Assembly (NCBI GenBank): GCA_035222895.1
Contig: JAVYIG010000036.1
Coordinates: 841,001 to 905,000 of the forward strand
DNA length: 64,000 nt
Reading direction: 5' to 3'
Origin: Strongylocentrotus droebachiensis
Taxonomy: Eukaryota; Echinodermata; Echinoidea; Camarodonta; Strongylocentrotidae
The translations under genes were made by a program, and so were the position numbers. The notes beneath the pieces were generated by a model. It searched no databases. It saw nothing but the letters and a program-made list of their open reading frames with translations, and was not told where the DNA came from. Shown here in pieces: positions 1 to 10,660 of the stretch. Every line of letters starts with the position of its first letter. The stretch's first letter is position 1.

Positions 1-1297
1 AGTATACATTTTCTTCCAAAATTGTTTGGCACATGTCATTTATTTGTAATCTTGAACATTCAATGTAAGTTTCGTTTGATTCTGTGAGAATTAATTTTCT
101 TTTTTTTACCACTACTGGAGTTTATCTTTAACTTCATGATTATGACAATTTTACTGCTCATAAAAGCCAATTTTGAAAAACAAACGCACCCTCTGTCATC
201 CAGTAATTTCATATGGTGTTTATTCTTTCCCTAGGCTCTAGTAGGACTACTTCTACCCCAGAGTTCAAGCGTATATTATATAGAAAACAAGAGAACGAGC
301 GATGCTGATCCATTTACTAGCAGAAAGACAGAATTATTTCTGCAAGTTGATATTTGAAATTGAAAACAAGTCATCACCATATTGTATGCCGCTGACAGCT
401 ATCCTGAACTTGTGAGTCATGCTGGGGGTGAGGTTGAGGCGCTAGTCTCGTTAACCTGACACCTTTACCTCTCTAGAGTGAAATTTTGATAAAGAAAACA
501 CATTAATTTCATATTTGAAAATATTTAGAAGAAATAGAGTGTTGGAAATATGTGCAGTTTTCATTCACTTCCATGTTTTAAATTTCGACTTAAAGGAAAT
601 CACTGATTACATGCAGACGTGGTCATGATTTTCTTCAATTTTCATGCAGAAGTCTGTTTAAATAGGCTAGGTTCCCATGGTAGATATTAAAAATCCAATG
701 TCTTATTGCAGCGCTGGCTGTCAGCATAGGTAGAGTGCAGCACAGTTCATAACCTCTGGAAAAATGTTCATAAACATAAACAGGCAACACAGAAATATTT
801 TGTCTACGCTGCGCGACGTTGATCAGAGTGCATTGGAAATTTGAGAGCGATTGATTTTTCATAGGATTCAGACTCGACCATCAAATAAATTCATGAGATA
901 ACTCTATTGTATTACTTCTTTCAAAATATTATGTTTTCCCCCCTTTCCCCCAACAATAAGTTTTTCTTCTTTCAGTTCTTTAATTTTTGATTTTTTATTG
1001 TGTTACACCAGACATCTGTACTTGCTCCAGCAACAGTTTAATACTTTCGGCTTTATTTCTTGAAAGGTATAATATGGTTAGGATTATTGTTGCTCAGGGG
1101 TTCCAGGTGTACATGTTGGCCGATACGGTTAGGGTTACATATTGGAATAGTGTAAGAACCAGGGTCTACGTCAGTAGTTCAGTTAGTGTAGGAAATTGAC
1201 CTCGGTGCAGATGTTGCGGGGAGCATTTATGTCCTACAATCCCATTTCATTCTCCTCCCTGAAGTACCCATTTGGTACCCCTGTAGTACCTACTTGG

Positions 1298-1530
1298 AGG
1301 CTGTTCACACCGGCAGAGTTAGCGCGCGCTAGACCCTGCTATCTCTGCGGTTTGGAAGGTACAACATCGTTTCGGTCCGCCCAACAGCGAGCCATGGCGA
1401 GCCAAAACGGCGTGCCACTGGAGCACCTCTTGGGGGGGGGGGTCCACGAGAGATAGCACAGTCTAGCGCGCGCTAGAAAAAAGGGGGTGCTACGATAGAC
1501 CGCGCTATCTCATTGCGGTGTGAACAGCCT
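1298..1530. mobile_element. 233-bp TIR element with 5-bp target site duplication
   Basis: The ends are inverted repeats: the left end begins AGGCTGTTCACACCG and the right end finishes CGGTGTGAACAGCCT. CTTGG lies directly before (1293-1297) and directly after (1531-1535), which is a 5-bp target duplication. Inside are two copies of the self-complementary AGCGCGCGCT, near 1320 and 1463, and a G run at 1433-1442. No transposase frame fits, so this is a non-autonomous element. It sits inside a short host repeat based on CCCCTGTAGTACC, visible on both sides (about 1265-1290 and 1536-1590), so the empty site can be inferred. The open frame at 1196-1456 crosses the left end and is not a gene. Confidence 0.8.
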
Positions 1531-2639
1531 CTTGGTTCCCCTGCAGTACCGGTACCCATTTTCTACCCCTGTAGTACCCATGTGGTTTGCATTTTCACAC
1601 AAGCATCGCAACTTTCTGTAGACAGTACCCTTCCTCAGCCAGTTTCTGCTCTGAAAGGGATTCCAATACACGTTCACACATTCCATAATGAGCGCCACAT
1701 ACCATGACTCATTTTGCCACCCCTCTGCCCGGTCAACACCGGTGACTTGTCACACTTATCTTAAAATTGAATTCCAGTCCTCCCTCATTGTCGTCGACAG
1801 TTTGTTTGTCAGTCTGGGTCTGTGATAGATCTTATCAAATCTTTAAGATAACAGATCTACATGTACTGGTTATTTCTTGATGTAGATCAATGCACACTAA
1901 TTTGAACTAGTATTTGTCATAGATCACTGTCACAGATTGTATCAAATCTTTAGGAGAACATCTTTACAGGCTATTTCTTTGAAGTTGGTGTGCGTTAATT
2001 TTCTTGGGAGACTGACAGTTTGAAAGTGGTAATACTGTAGGTTATATCTACCATTACCGTCATAACGTCCCCTATTAAATCAGGTTTCTTTCATCTTTAC
2101 CTCTGTTTCATAGGCTTCCTCTAGATGTCAGCCTATATGTAGTCCTTTCTGGGCTGGGGTGAAGGTTTACCCCTCCCACCAATACCAACTTTTTCCTCTG
2201 CCAGACAAGACATTGCAATACCTCATCCCTGAACCGAATGTTCTCCATCTCCCAAGTTTCATGGACAGTTCAGAAGGCTTCTGCCATTACAGACTTTCCT
2301 TTACCATTGCCCATATTAAGCCCCCGTATCAAATCATCTTTGCCCCCATAACCGCTTTCCCAAGGAGACCTATCCCTTCCTGTGTAAGGATATATCCTTG
2401 TCATCCCTCCTCACCCCAACCGGTTCTCTTCCACACGGTGCCCTAACCCACCCCTGAACCCCACCCTCACCAGCTCTCCAATACTACATACCGACCTCCA
2501 GCTCTACATGTATTAAGTTCATGAACGACCCAACAGGTACATGTCCTCTATCAATACTAGCTGCCCCACCCTTATGAGATCTCAAAGCTTATATTCATAT
2601 ATCTGTTTTCTGTCATCTTGTACCCCCAAGATCTCTGTT

Positions 2640-3060
2640 TCATAAACAGGTAGATATTCTTTGTCAACCTCTACCCCTTTACCCCAAGGTCCCAAGTTCA
2701 TGCACAAGTACTGTGTAGATTTTCTCTCGCAACTTGTACCCCGCCCCAAGATCCGAAGTTCATGCTCAAGTAGATTTTCATTGTCAACCTGTACCCCAGC
2801 CCCAAGACCCCAAGTTCATGCACAAGTAGATTTTTTCTTTCAACCTGTACCCCACCCAAACTGTCAAGTTCATGAACAGGAATATATTCTCTGTCAACTT
2901 GTACCCCACCCCATGATGCTCAAGTAGATTTTATCTTTCAGACTGTACCCCACCCCAACATGTCAAGATCATAAACAAGTAGATTTTCTCTTTCAACCTG
3001 TACCCCACCCTAAAGATCTCAAGTTCATAAACAGGTAGACATGCTCCATCATCACAACCT
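2640..3060. repeat. Pyrimidine-rich minisatellite, about 55-65 bp period
   Basis: About seven diverged units follow one another. Each has a form of CAAGTTCATGAACAAG, then TAGATTTTCTCTTTCAACC, then TGTACCCCACCCCAAG. Unit length varies through small indels. The open frame at 2661-2927 is a by-product of the repeat, with a repeated Val-Pro-His/Arg-Pro pattern, and is not a gene. Confidence 0.8.
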
Positions 3061-3290
3061 TGCCTGTATGACTCAATCTACCCCAACAATGGCCTAGATC
3101 TTAAACCTCACCTATCAAGGGTGTCGACTTTCATCAGCGTCTTTAACCCATCAAACACATTATCCTGCAGACTACATGTCCGTCCCTGTGGTTCCACTTC
3201 ATATTTCTTACAGAACTTTTAAACATTACATAACAAATTCATAGTGAATATATGAATTTACAGGGATATACTTGAATGACATCCACTGTT

Positions 3291-3346
3291 TGGATCCAGA
3301 AGGGCGTATACTTTTGCACAGAGATAATGCCCTTCTGGCTCTCAAA
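3291..3346. mobile_element. Short hairpin repeat, GAGCCAGAAGGG family (copy 1)
   Basis: The left arm starts GGATCCAGAAGGGCGTATAC near 3292. The right arm is its complement, ending near 3343 in AATGCCCTTCTGGCTCTC. The stem is about 22-24 bp with a short loop around 3310-3320. The same core recurs at 21947, 31165, 36942 and 49233, as single arms elsewhere, and at the ends of the larger element at 5324-5574. No coding content. Confidence 0.65.
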
Positions 3347-3607
3347 GGTAATACAAAGTTTTGGGAAATTTTGAAAATTGGGTGGATAGTGATTCTTTAC
3401 AATTTCATAACTTTAGACTCCATTTCAACCGCGACAACGATCACTGAATATTGTAGGATCGCGTAATGCTTCCAATATGTTCATTTGAACCAAATTCATG
3501 ACCCCATACCAAAACTCGTTTTACCTTTAACAGATGAAATATTCTAGTTTCAGATGTTGTTTAGTCTTTCTTGGCAAGCATACTAGTATTTGTTTTTAGC
3601 ATAATTT

Positions 3608-4860
3608 TTATGCCTCCGCCACCGAAGGTGGTGCCGGAGGCATCATGTTTTCGGGTTGTCCGTCCGTACGTCCGTACGTCCGTCCGTCCGTACGTCCCGT
3701 TTGACCGTTATCACAATATCTCAAGAACCATCTAAGATTTAAACTTAAGACTCGGGAATAGTATTTATCACCATAGGAAGACGATCTGATTAGATTTTGG
3801 AGTACGTAGGTCAAAGGTCACAGGTCACAGAGGTCAACTTATGAAATTCCTTGTATTGAGTTTGTTAGCGCGATATCTCAAGAACCATTTGAGATTTAAA
3901 CTTCAAACTTAAGGATAGTATGTATCACCATAGGAAGACGATCTGATTAGATTTTGGAGCACGTATGTCAAAGGTCAAGGGTCACAGAGGTCAACTTATG
4001 AAATTCCATACATTGAGATTGTTATCATGATATCTCAAGAACCACTGGAGATTTAAACTTCAAACTTAGTGATAGTGTGTATCACTATAGGAAAACAATC
4101 TGATTAGATTTTGGAGCACGTATGTCAAAGGTCAAGGGTCACAGAGGTCAACTTATGAAATTCCATACATTGAGATTGTTATCATGATATCTCAAGAACC
4201 ACTGGAGATGTAAAAACTTCAAACTTAAGGATAGTATGTATCACCATAGGAAGACGATCTGATTAGATTTTGGAGCACGTAGGTCAAAGGTCAAGGGTCA
4301 CAGAGGTCAACTTATGAAATTTCATACATTGAGATTGTTATCATAATATCTCAAGAACCACTGGAGATTTAAACTTCAAACTTAATGATAGTGTGTATCA
4401 CCATAGGAAGACAATCTGATTAGATTTTGGAGCACGTAGGTCAAAGGTCAAAGGCCACAGCGCACATTATGAATGCAAAAACAGCTTGTGATCGCGTTAT
4501 CTCAAGAACCGATTGATGGATTCATGCCAAAATTAGGTCATGTTTGTTACTTGCAGAGCCCATTATGTATGCAAAAATAGCTTGTGAACGCATTCTCATT
4601 AGAACTGACAGATGGATTACTATTTAACTCAGAACATCTTGCAGAGCCAATGAACTGAGTAGATTTTATGGTCATGAGGTCAAAGATCAAAGGGTCATAT
4701 ATGTATATGAGAAATTGCTTGTAATCACAATATTCTGAGAACCTGTCAATGGATTATTACCATTGAACGTGAATTCAATTTTTTTTTTCTGTTTTGGTTT
4801 GTAAAATTGCTCTATAACGGAGGCATCATTTTCGACTGCGCGCAGTCGAATTCCATCTAG
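3608..4860. repeat. Element with central 157-bp tandem array and hairpin ends
   Basis: A left hairpin (ATGCCTCCGCC pairing with GGAGGCAT, 3610-3642) is followed by CGTCCGTACGTC-type simple repeats (3660-3700). Then come five to six units of about 157 bp. The marker ATATCTCAAGAACCA begins at about 3716, 3873, 4030, 4187 and 4346, with a diverged unit near 4497. Units contain AGGTCAAAGGTCA-like direct repeats and CAAGGGTCACAGAGGTCA. GGAGGCATCAT recurs near 4820, followed by a hairpin TTCGACTGCGCGCAGTCGAA near 4830-4850. In my recollection this kind of repeat is widespread in marine invertebrate genomes, but I cannot assign a class. It has no transposase. Confidence 0.75.
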
Positions 4861-5323
4861 TTTAATAATCATGTAGGTGTATGCCAGGAAGAATCCCTGC
4901 TTTGTAGCTTTGTTACATGTCGTCAGTGATTTTTCATGTGGTCTTAGAACAACTTGATGCAACAAGAAAAACATGATTACACCAAATCCACGGCCTTGAT
5001 CAACACTTATCATTGACAATGAATGGATTTTCAAAATATTTATTTTGAAGTCTGAGAGGATTGGAAATCTGCAGTGCTTGGAGATATGTTTCGGACTTGA
5101 CATGCAGGACTTGAACTGACTGTACTTTTTGCCTCACCTTTAATTTGGGAGTGTGTTTGAAAATGGAAGATCTAGTTCCCATTTCCTCATGTATATTTTC
5201 ATGGATTCGGATGATGAAACACAATAGTTCATTACCCGGTTTCATTGCAACACATATATATGAAATGTACTTGAGAAAAGTACTCTCTGTCTCCATGGTC
5301 TTGGAGTGTTATTTTGTTCTGTT

Positions 5324-5574
5324 GAGTGGCAGAAGGGTATTAACTCTTTGTGTTAAAGCCCATCTGTACTAGTTTACAGGAGGGATTAGACCACCTTTCA
5401 AGGTCACTGACAGGTGGTTATCTCATCAAATCAGTTCTCAATTAACATAAGAAAAAGAGGATCATGGGGGACCAATGGTCACCAATTAGGTATTGTTTGC
5501 TATAAAGAGGTGCAAGTAATTATAAGTAGTACAGTGGGGCTTTAAAAGATGTGAGCTAACACCCTTCTGGCTCT
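5324..5574. mobile_element. 251-bp inverted-repeat element sharing ends with the hairpin family
   Basis: The left arm (5324-5370) and right arm (5528-5574) are inverted copies of about 47 bp. Shared blocks are CAGAAGGGT(A/G)TTA(A/G)CTC, then TTTTAAAGCCC, then CTGTACT. The outermost block is the same GAGCCAGAAGGG core as the short hairpins, so the hairpins may be deletion derivatives of this element. No transposase frame. I could not find a convincing target duplication. Confidence 0.65.
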
Positions 5575-6586
5575 TGGAAGATAACTTATGTTTCATGTCT
5601 TTTCAATAAAAGACATTGAAGCAACAAACACTTAAAATTGTTTACAAGCATTTATATGTTTGTGCCTTTTTGCACTTTGTTATGTTACAAAGTACACCAA
5701 CTCCCCATGTTCCGAATTGAATTAGTCATGATGATTGAAAACATACAGTAAGCAAACAGTTATGATGTTTGACTAGAATTAAAGAGGTTATGCTCTCTCT
5801 TATAAACAGTCAATGTCCTTTGAATGTGAGAGTTAAACTTAATGATATAAAGCGACTAGGAATCTATGATATGCTGCTATTCAAAGCATTCCAATACACC
5901 AACTTGGAGTTCATCTAAAGAATCTTCATTAACATGAACGAAAATAAGAACTGCCTGCGGAAATTGGATAATGCATTGTCAGTTTTCACTTGAAGACGAT
6001 AGTACTATGAATGATATATTTCTGCAGTATTTATTGTGGCATCAACTGGTTAGTGCTCTAGGCATAAACAAAACCTTTTGTAGTGCTCCAGTTGCATGAC
6101 TTATAGCTGCTTTCATATTTTTCGGAAGCAATTTCAGCTCTCCATTCTGCACTAATCCAAAGTTGTCCCTTCAGCCGAACAGCCTTTAAAATCCCAATCA
6201 ACGGGCCTGCGCTAACTTTTTGGTGTTGCAAATGGGAAATTGACTCGTGCAAACAGCTGTATGTACCCAGCTAAAATGATGATGAATTGTGCCCATAAAT
6301 GGCGGGCATATAAGGGCTTAACGGGTGGTGGATAGAGTCTGGATAGAGTCAGAGAGTGGTTTATTAGATATTTCCCTGTGCGGGAGAATGGACGGCCATG
6401 TTGTTGGCATGAGTCATGAAATGAACTCTTGTTGATTTCATGGGAATGTACTTTTGATTTAGGTTGGTTTCATGGTCATTGTTTACAAATTCGTTTTCCA
6501 AGGGGCGAGCAAAATGATATTTCCCATTCAGTGTTTGAAGTAATGACAAATAGTAATTGAATAAGGTTGTAGTAACCATGTCAGAT

Positions 6587-6640
6587 GAGAGGAGAGAGGA
6601 GAGAAAGAGAGAGAGAGAGAGAGAGGGGGGGGGGAAGGGG
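6587..6640. repeat. GA microsatellite with G run
   Basis: GAGAGGAGAGAGGAGAGAAA grades into (GA)n and then a G run near 6626-6634. Simple sequence; an open frame across it on the minus strand is low-complexity Ser/Pro/Leu and is rejected. Confidence 0.9.
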
Positions 6641-6964
6641 ATGTGGAAGCTGGATGGAGAGTGAAAGAGCTGATGGAAGGGAGGGAGAGAGAGGACAAAT
6701 AATATTCATTTTGCCTACATCTGGTAATTGAAGCAATTTCTGATGATGATTTCATTTTTATATGAGGCAATCAGATACAAATTCAATTTTAGATGTCAAG
6801 CCCGGGGGCTATTTACCTTTTGAAAAATGGAAAGAGCTTGAACACCGCCTGATGTTTTTTTGTTACAGATGATCCCAGAGTAACTAACCCTGGCCTTGTA
6901 TATAAAGACATCAAGTATGTTTGAGCATTTTGTATTTCTGGGGGGAAAAATGGCCTGATTTCTC

Positions 6965-7356
6965 TTAAAGAGAAGGTTGAGTTCTGGGAAGAGGTGAACA
7001 ATTATTTGTGAGCGTTATCTTTGTTATTATGCAAATGTGAAAGAACATCAGATAAAACGTTTTCCCTGAAAAGTTTGGCTCTTCAAATGCCTTCATATTC
7101 TAAATATGGCATGTAACATCGTAAAAATCGGGACGGATTTTTACGCCACGTGTTCGTGTAGTCCCATATACGTATTTCTGTGTACAGTGCTTGTAACTTA
7201 ACCAAGACTTGGCCAAATTTCTTATCATTTTGATGATTCCAGAACCTTGCAATACACACAAATACTTATATGCTAGATGATCAACCTTTTCCGATCGATT
7301 CCACACTGTTTCTTTCTCAATGCAATCGCATGACCAGAACTCAAGTTTATCTTTAA
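6965..7356 (-). mobile_element. About 392-bp TIR element flanked by TTAA (copy 1)
   Basis: The element begins TTAAAGAGAAGGTTGAGTTC and ends GAACTCAAGTTTATCTTTAA, so the ends are inverted repeats and TTAA sits at both outer edges. The sequence is a reverse-complement copy of 28281-28687, with clear similarity along the whole length, for example CCATATACGTATTTCTGTGT here against ACACAGAAAGATGTATATGG there. A TTAA target duplication would suggest a piggyBac-like non-autonomous element, but TTAA could be part of the terminal repeat instead. It codes for nothing; the minus-strand frame at 7100-7372 is part of the repeat. Confidence 0.75.
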
Positions 7357-8751
7357 AGGCTCCCAAAGACATTCACATGTTCCTGGCATTGCTACATGCT
7401 GCTCTGATCAATCATCACCCATCCCAATCTTGTTTAACGCTAGACCGACCAGGCATCCTCATCACGCACCGGCTCAAGCAGCCACTGATCAGATTTACGC
7501 TGCAAATTGAATTGTGGGAATTCCGCTCGAAGCTAGCTGCCATTGGCCGCATGCACCCTGGGCAACGGGTCTGTTCGATTAGCCGGGTTATCGTGCGAGA
7601 TCCAGGCCCTAGTCCGGCAAATTTGCAATGTTGACCCCATTACGATGCCATTAGTAGTAAGCATGGCTGGACAAGAAACAAGTACAGACAGATGCAGATC
7701 TGATTATTCAATATATTAATATCATAGGGATTTGATGAGTATCATTTAAGGCTTTCAGGACTTGATATGAAATCTTTCGATCTCAAATTTAGTGATAATA
7801 ATTTGCTTTGGCTTTTGTGCCACCATGACTAACCAGTATGACCCGCTAGCTAGCTACTGTAATTGACATCTGAGGGCTTGCCTTGAATTTCAAATTCAGG
7901 TTACTGCCCACACTCATGGATTCCTTGAATGAATGGTAATTTGATCTAGTAATTTCTTTAAGGAACTTTAGACTTGGTAAAGTATTGAAATAGAAATTGC
8001 ACTGCTTGAGTCCACATCTATACTAAAGGTATTCCACAATTTGACAGGAAAATAATGACTTATCATGTGATGTATTCTTATTTCACATTAAAGATACCAG
8101 CTTATTCCCCAGTCATTCTTTGCAGCTTTTTTTAGTGACCCATACACAATATGGGGATAGTTATTTTGAGGTTTCCAATATGCGCTTTTGCATTTAGGGA
8201 TCCTTTATAAACAACAAACAGTCGAAATGGCTTCACGATGTATGCTATTCCATAGCTATATAGGGCTTCATCTTATACATATATGTTGTCCTCTGCTTCT
8301 GCAACCATGGCAACATGCCATGTACGTCGTCAACAATTTCGCCTCCTATTAAAAGCACATTTGAAGGTAACCCGATAGCTAGGATACTCCCCGATGTCAT
8401 GCAGACAACAAAACGATGACATCAAACGCCGAGATTGCAGAGCATCTCGGTCTCCCTACAACAATCCTCCATGCCTCTGCTCAGCAAGACTTCACTTCAG
8501 AGAGACGCGGAGGAGGACTGTAAAGCCATTAGCAATTGGATGCCAATTTTAGAACAGAAACCATAGAATTGCCTTGCCATGCCTCGCATGGTGGTTGCAC
8601 TTTTTGTGTGCGGATGTCTTCTTTTTTAGACTTCCCAATTTTCTCAATCTGGTGGGCTGTTCCAGGGGACTGCACTCTCAATGTCTTGCTTCATGATGAA
8701 TACAAGGCTAGCTTGTTTAGATTTAGCCTTCCATTAATGTTTTGTTTGGGA

Positions 8752-8965
8752 GGGGGGGGGGGGGGGGGTTATGAGAGAGAAGTAGCATGGCTTCCAAGCA
8801 GCATGATCACCCCATCTCTTCTTTCTAGTTAATTTAGGAGTCAAACTGAGTCTAGAGTCTTCGGAATATGTCTTATCTACCCTGTTATTGGGGCTGGAGG
8901 AAAAAGGGAGGGGGAGGGGGGGGGGGGGGGTAAAGTCTACGTGATAACGCATGGGGGGGGGGGGG
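8752..8965 (+). repeat. Cluster of three long G runs
   Basis: G runs occur at 8752-8768, 8916-8930 and 8953-8965 within about 215 bases. They could form G-quadruplexes and are likely length-variable. No gene is nearby; the open frames through them encode Gly or Pro tracts and are artefacts. Confidence 0.85.
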
Positions 8966-10116
8966 CAACATGTATCAAATTAAAGCTATGAATGAAGTGT
9001 ACTGAAAATCATATATATTGCAGGTTCCTGCTTTGATTGGATTCTACGCAGGAGAATAACTGGCTCTTTCGATTGAACAAGACATAAAGCCAGAGACGTG
9101 AGCTGCAATTCAATCAGAGCATTTATTTTTCGGAAGAGGAATGACATTGGCCCTGTATATTTGTCCTACTATCCACCTTGAGGCACACAGGAACTTACAA
9201 TGCCATGTTCAAGATGAACATTAATCCTTATGAAATCACATTCAGTTTCATTACCTGAGAAAAAAAGAATGTCATTATACTGCCAGGACCTTGCTCTCAG
9301 GTTATGGCATGATCTTATTCTACACGATGTTCATAAAATTGCTCACAGGCTTGTTGACTTGCTTATAAGTTTTATCTCGCTTTTTATTTGAATCTTATTT
9401 GATCCATGATAACATGTTTTTTAATTTGATACATTCTGTTTATGGTTCTCTAAATGATAGGTAAATGCTTTTGTATTGCTATCTTTTTTGAGGTATTGTT
9501 AAGTCAGTACAAATGGAAATTTATTTATAGTAATGATTCATGACGTCATTTAGAAAGAAGACATACAAATTGTAAACAAAATTCAATATACATTTGTAGT
9601 TATTAAAGCTGTTGAATTATCTTTGTTTGCATCAGCCTATTCTGTTCAAACTGTACTGAAATCTTGTTTTGTCATATTAATGTAATGGACCTGTATTTCA
9701 ATAGAATATGGTAGTCAATATTAATGTTTTACCCTTTGGGAGGCATTCATCACCATTTCATTTGTTATTAAAAAATTAATTGTATTTAAAATGATGCACA
9801 TTCAGAACTGAATAATGCAGGAATCAATATTTTCAATGAATCTGAATGTCCCCTTGACAGTAATTGACCTTCTGTGATAATGACAGCCATTAGTATGCCC
9901 CAAAATCCTAATGTAGTAATTAGATGTCCTCATTTTGATTTTTTCAGTGAGGTTTATTTGTGCCAATTGACGTGAAACATCTCAGAAAGTCAGTGTTTCC
10001 TAGCATATCACCCCATATTTTTTGTTATAATGTCACTTGTTTTATAGAAAGTTTATTACTTGATTGGTTATTGATGTTTGATTAATCTTATTCTTCTTCT
10101 ATTTATGTTTTTACAG

Positions 10117-10197
10117 AAACCAAAGAAAGCTCTTCAATGCGGCTACCTTTTTGTTGCTCCGGGTATCGACTTTGACAACCCAATGTCCAGAAATAGG
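10117..10197 (+). CDS. MPRIP: MPRIP-like exon A: start of first PH domain
   Basis: This 27-codon exon starts after a pyrimidine-rich acceptor (TTTTTACAG, AG at 10115-10116) and ends at a consensus donor, GTAAGT, at 10198. It is phase 0 at both ends. It encodes GYLFVAPGIDFDNPMSRNR after a basic lead KPKKALQC. This fits beta strand 1 and the long first loop of the MPRIP N-terminal PH domain, where vertebrate proteins have a Gly-Trp-Leu-Leu-Leu-Ala-Pro strand followed by a D-F-D-N-P loop. Tyr here takes the place of the usual Trp. The next exon continues directly with KWQRR, as in the family. The N-terminal exon with the start codon is not visible, so the protein start is missing. Confidence 0.85.
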
Positions 10198-10641
10198 GTA
10201 AGTCTCATTGAAATACATTACATAATTATTAGAAAATATTATTCTTTACTTAGAAAAAAGTATAATACTGTTTCTGGAAGAAATTGTATGCAACAAAAGC
10301 ACACATGATGCAGTGTAAGCTGTTCTGTTTTCATCTATTTATCCACTCGGTATAAATCACATGCCCTGTACAAAAAAAAACTGAATACTTCACACATTCA
10401 AAAGTAAATCAAGCTGTTTGATGCTGTTACTTTTTTGGTATAGATCTGTTATAACTGATGAGTACCAATGCTCAAAATATACAAAGCTGAGGTTAATAGT
10501 GCTTGTGGAACTATAAAAAGAGCTCTTAACGGTCCCCAAGTAGCATTATTTGTTTAATTATTATTTCATTTCAATTTTGTTTATTTACTTATTAGGTATT
10601 TATTAGTTGTTGTTGTTGTTGTTTTTTTTTTGTTTTTTTTT

Positions 10642-10660
10642 GGGGGGGGGGGGGGGGGGG
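10642..10660 (+). repeat. 19-base G run after T-rich tract
   Basis: TTGTTGTTGTT, then a T-rich tract and 19 consecutive G. Simple sequence in intron 1. Confidence 0.9.

Larger units (their letters stand above)
1..10116. other. Gene-free upstream stretch (5' flank or intron before first recognised exon)
   Basis: No exon can be supported here. The first recognised MPRIP exon starts at 10117 in phase 0 and already lies inside the first beta strand of the PH domain. The family's N-terminal segment, a Cys-containing stretch of about 40 residues with the start Met, must therefore lie upstream or be unrecognised. I looked for a Cys-Gln-Asn-Cys-Phe-like coding stretch with a GT donor and did not find one. 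The stretch contains the repeats listed separately at 1298-1530, 2640-3060, 3291-3346, 3608-4860, 5324-5574, 6587-6640 and 6965-7356. It also has G runs at 8752-8768, 8916-8930 and 8953-8965, and a GC-richer patch at about 7430-7650. The rest, including 1-1240, 1600-2600 and 9000-10100, looks like ordinary AT-rich unique DNA. Confidence 0.7.

Noticed and set aside
4687..5296. Minus-strand frames of 138 and 98 codons
   Set aside because: The first begins inside the tandem-array element and crosses its right hairpin; no recognised domain.
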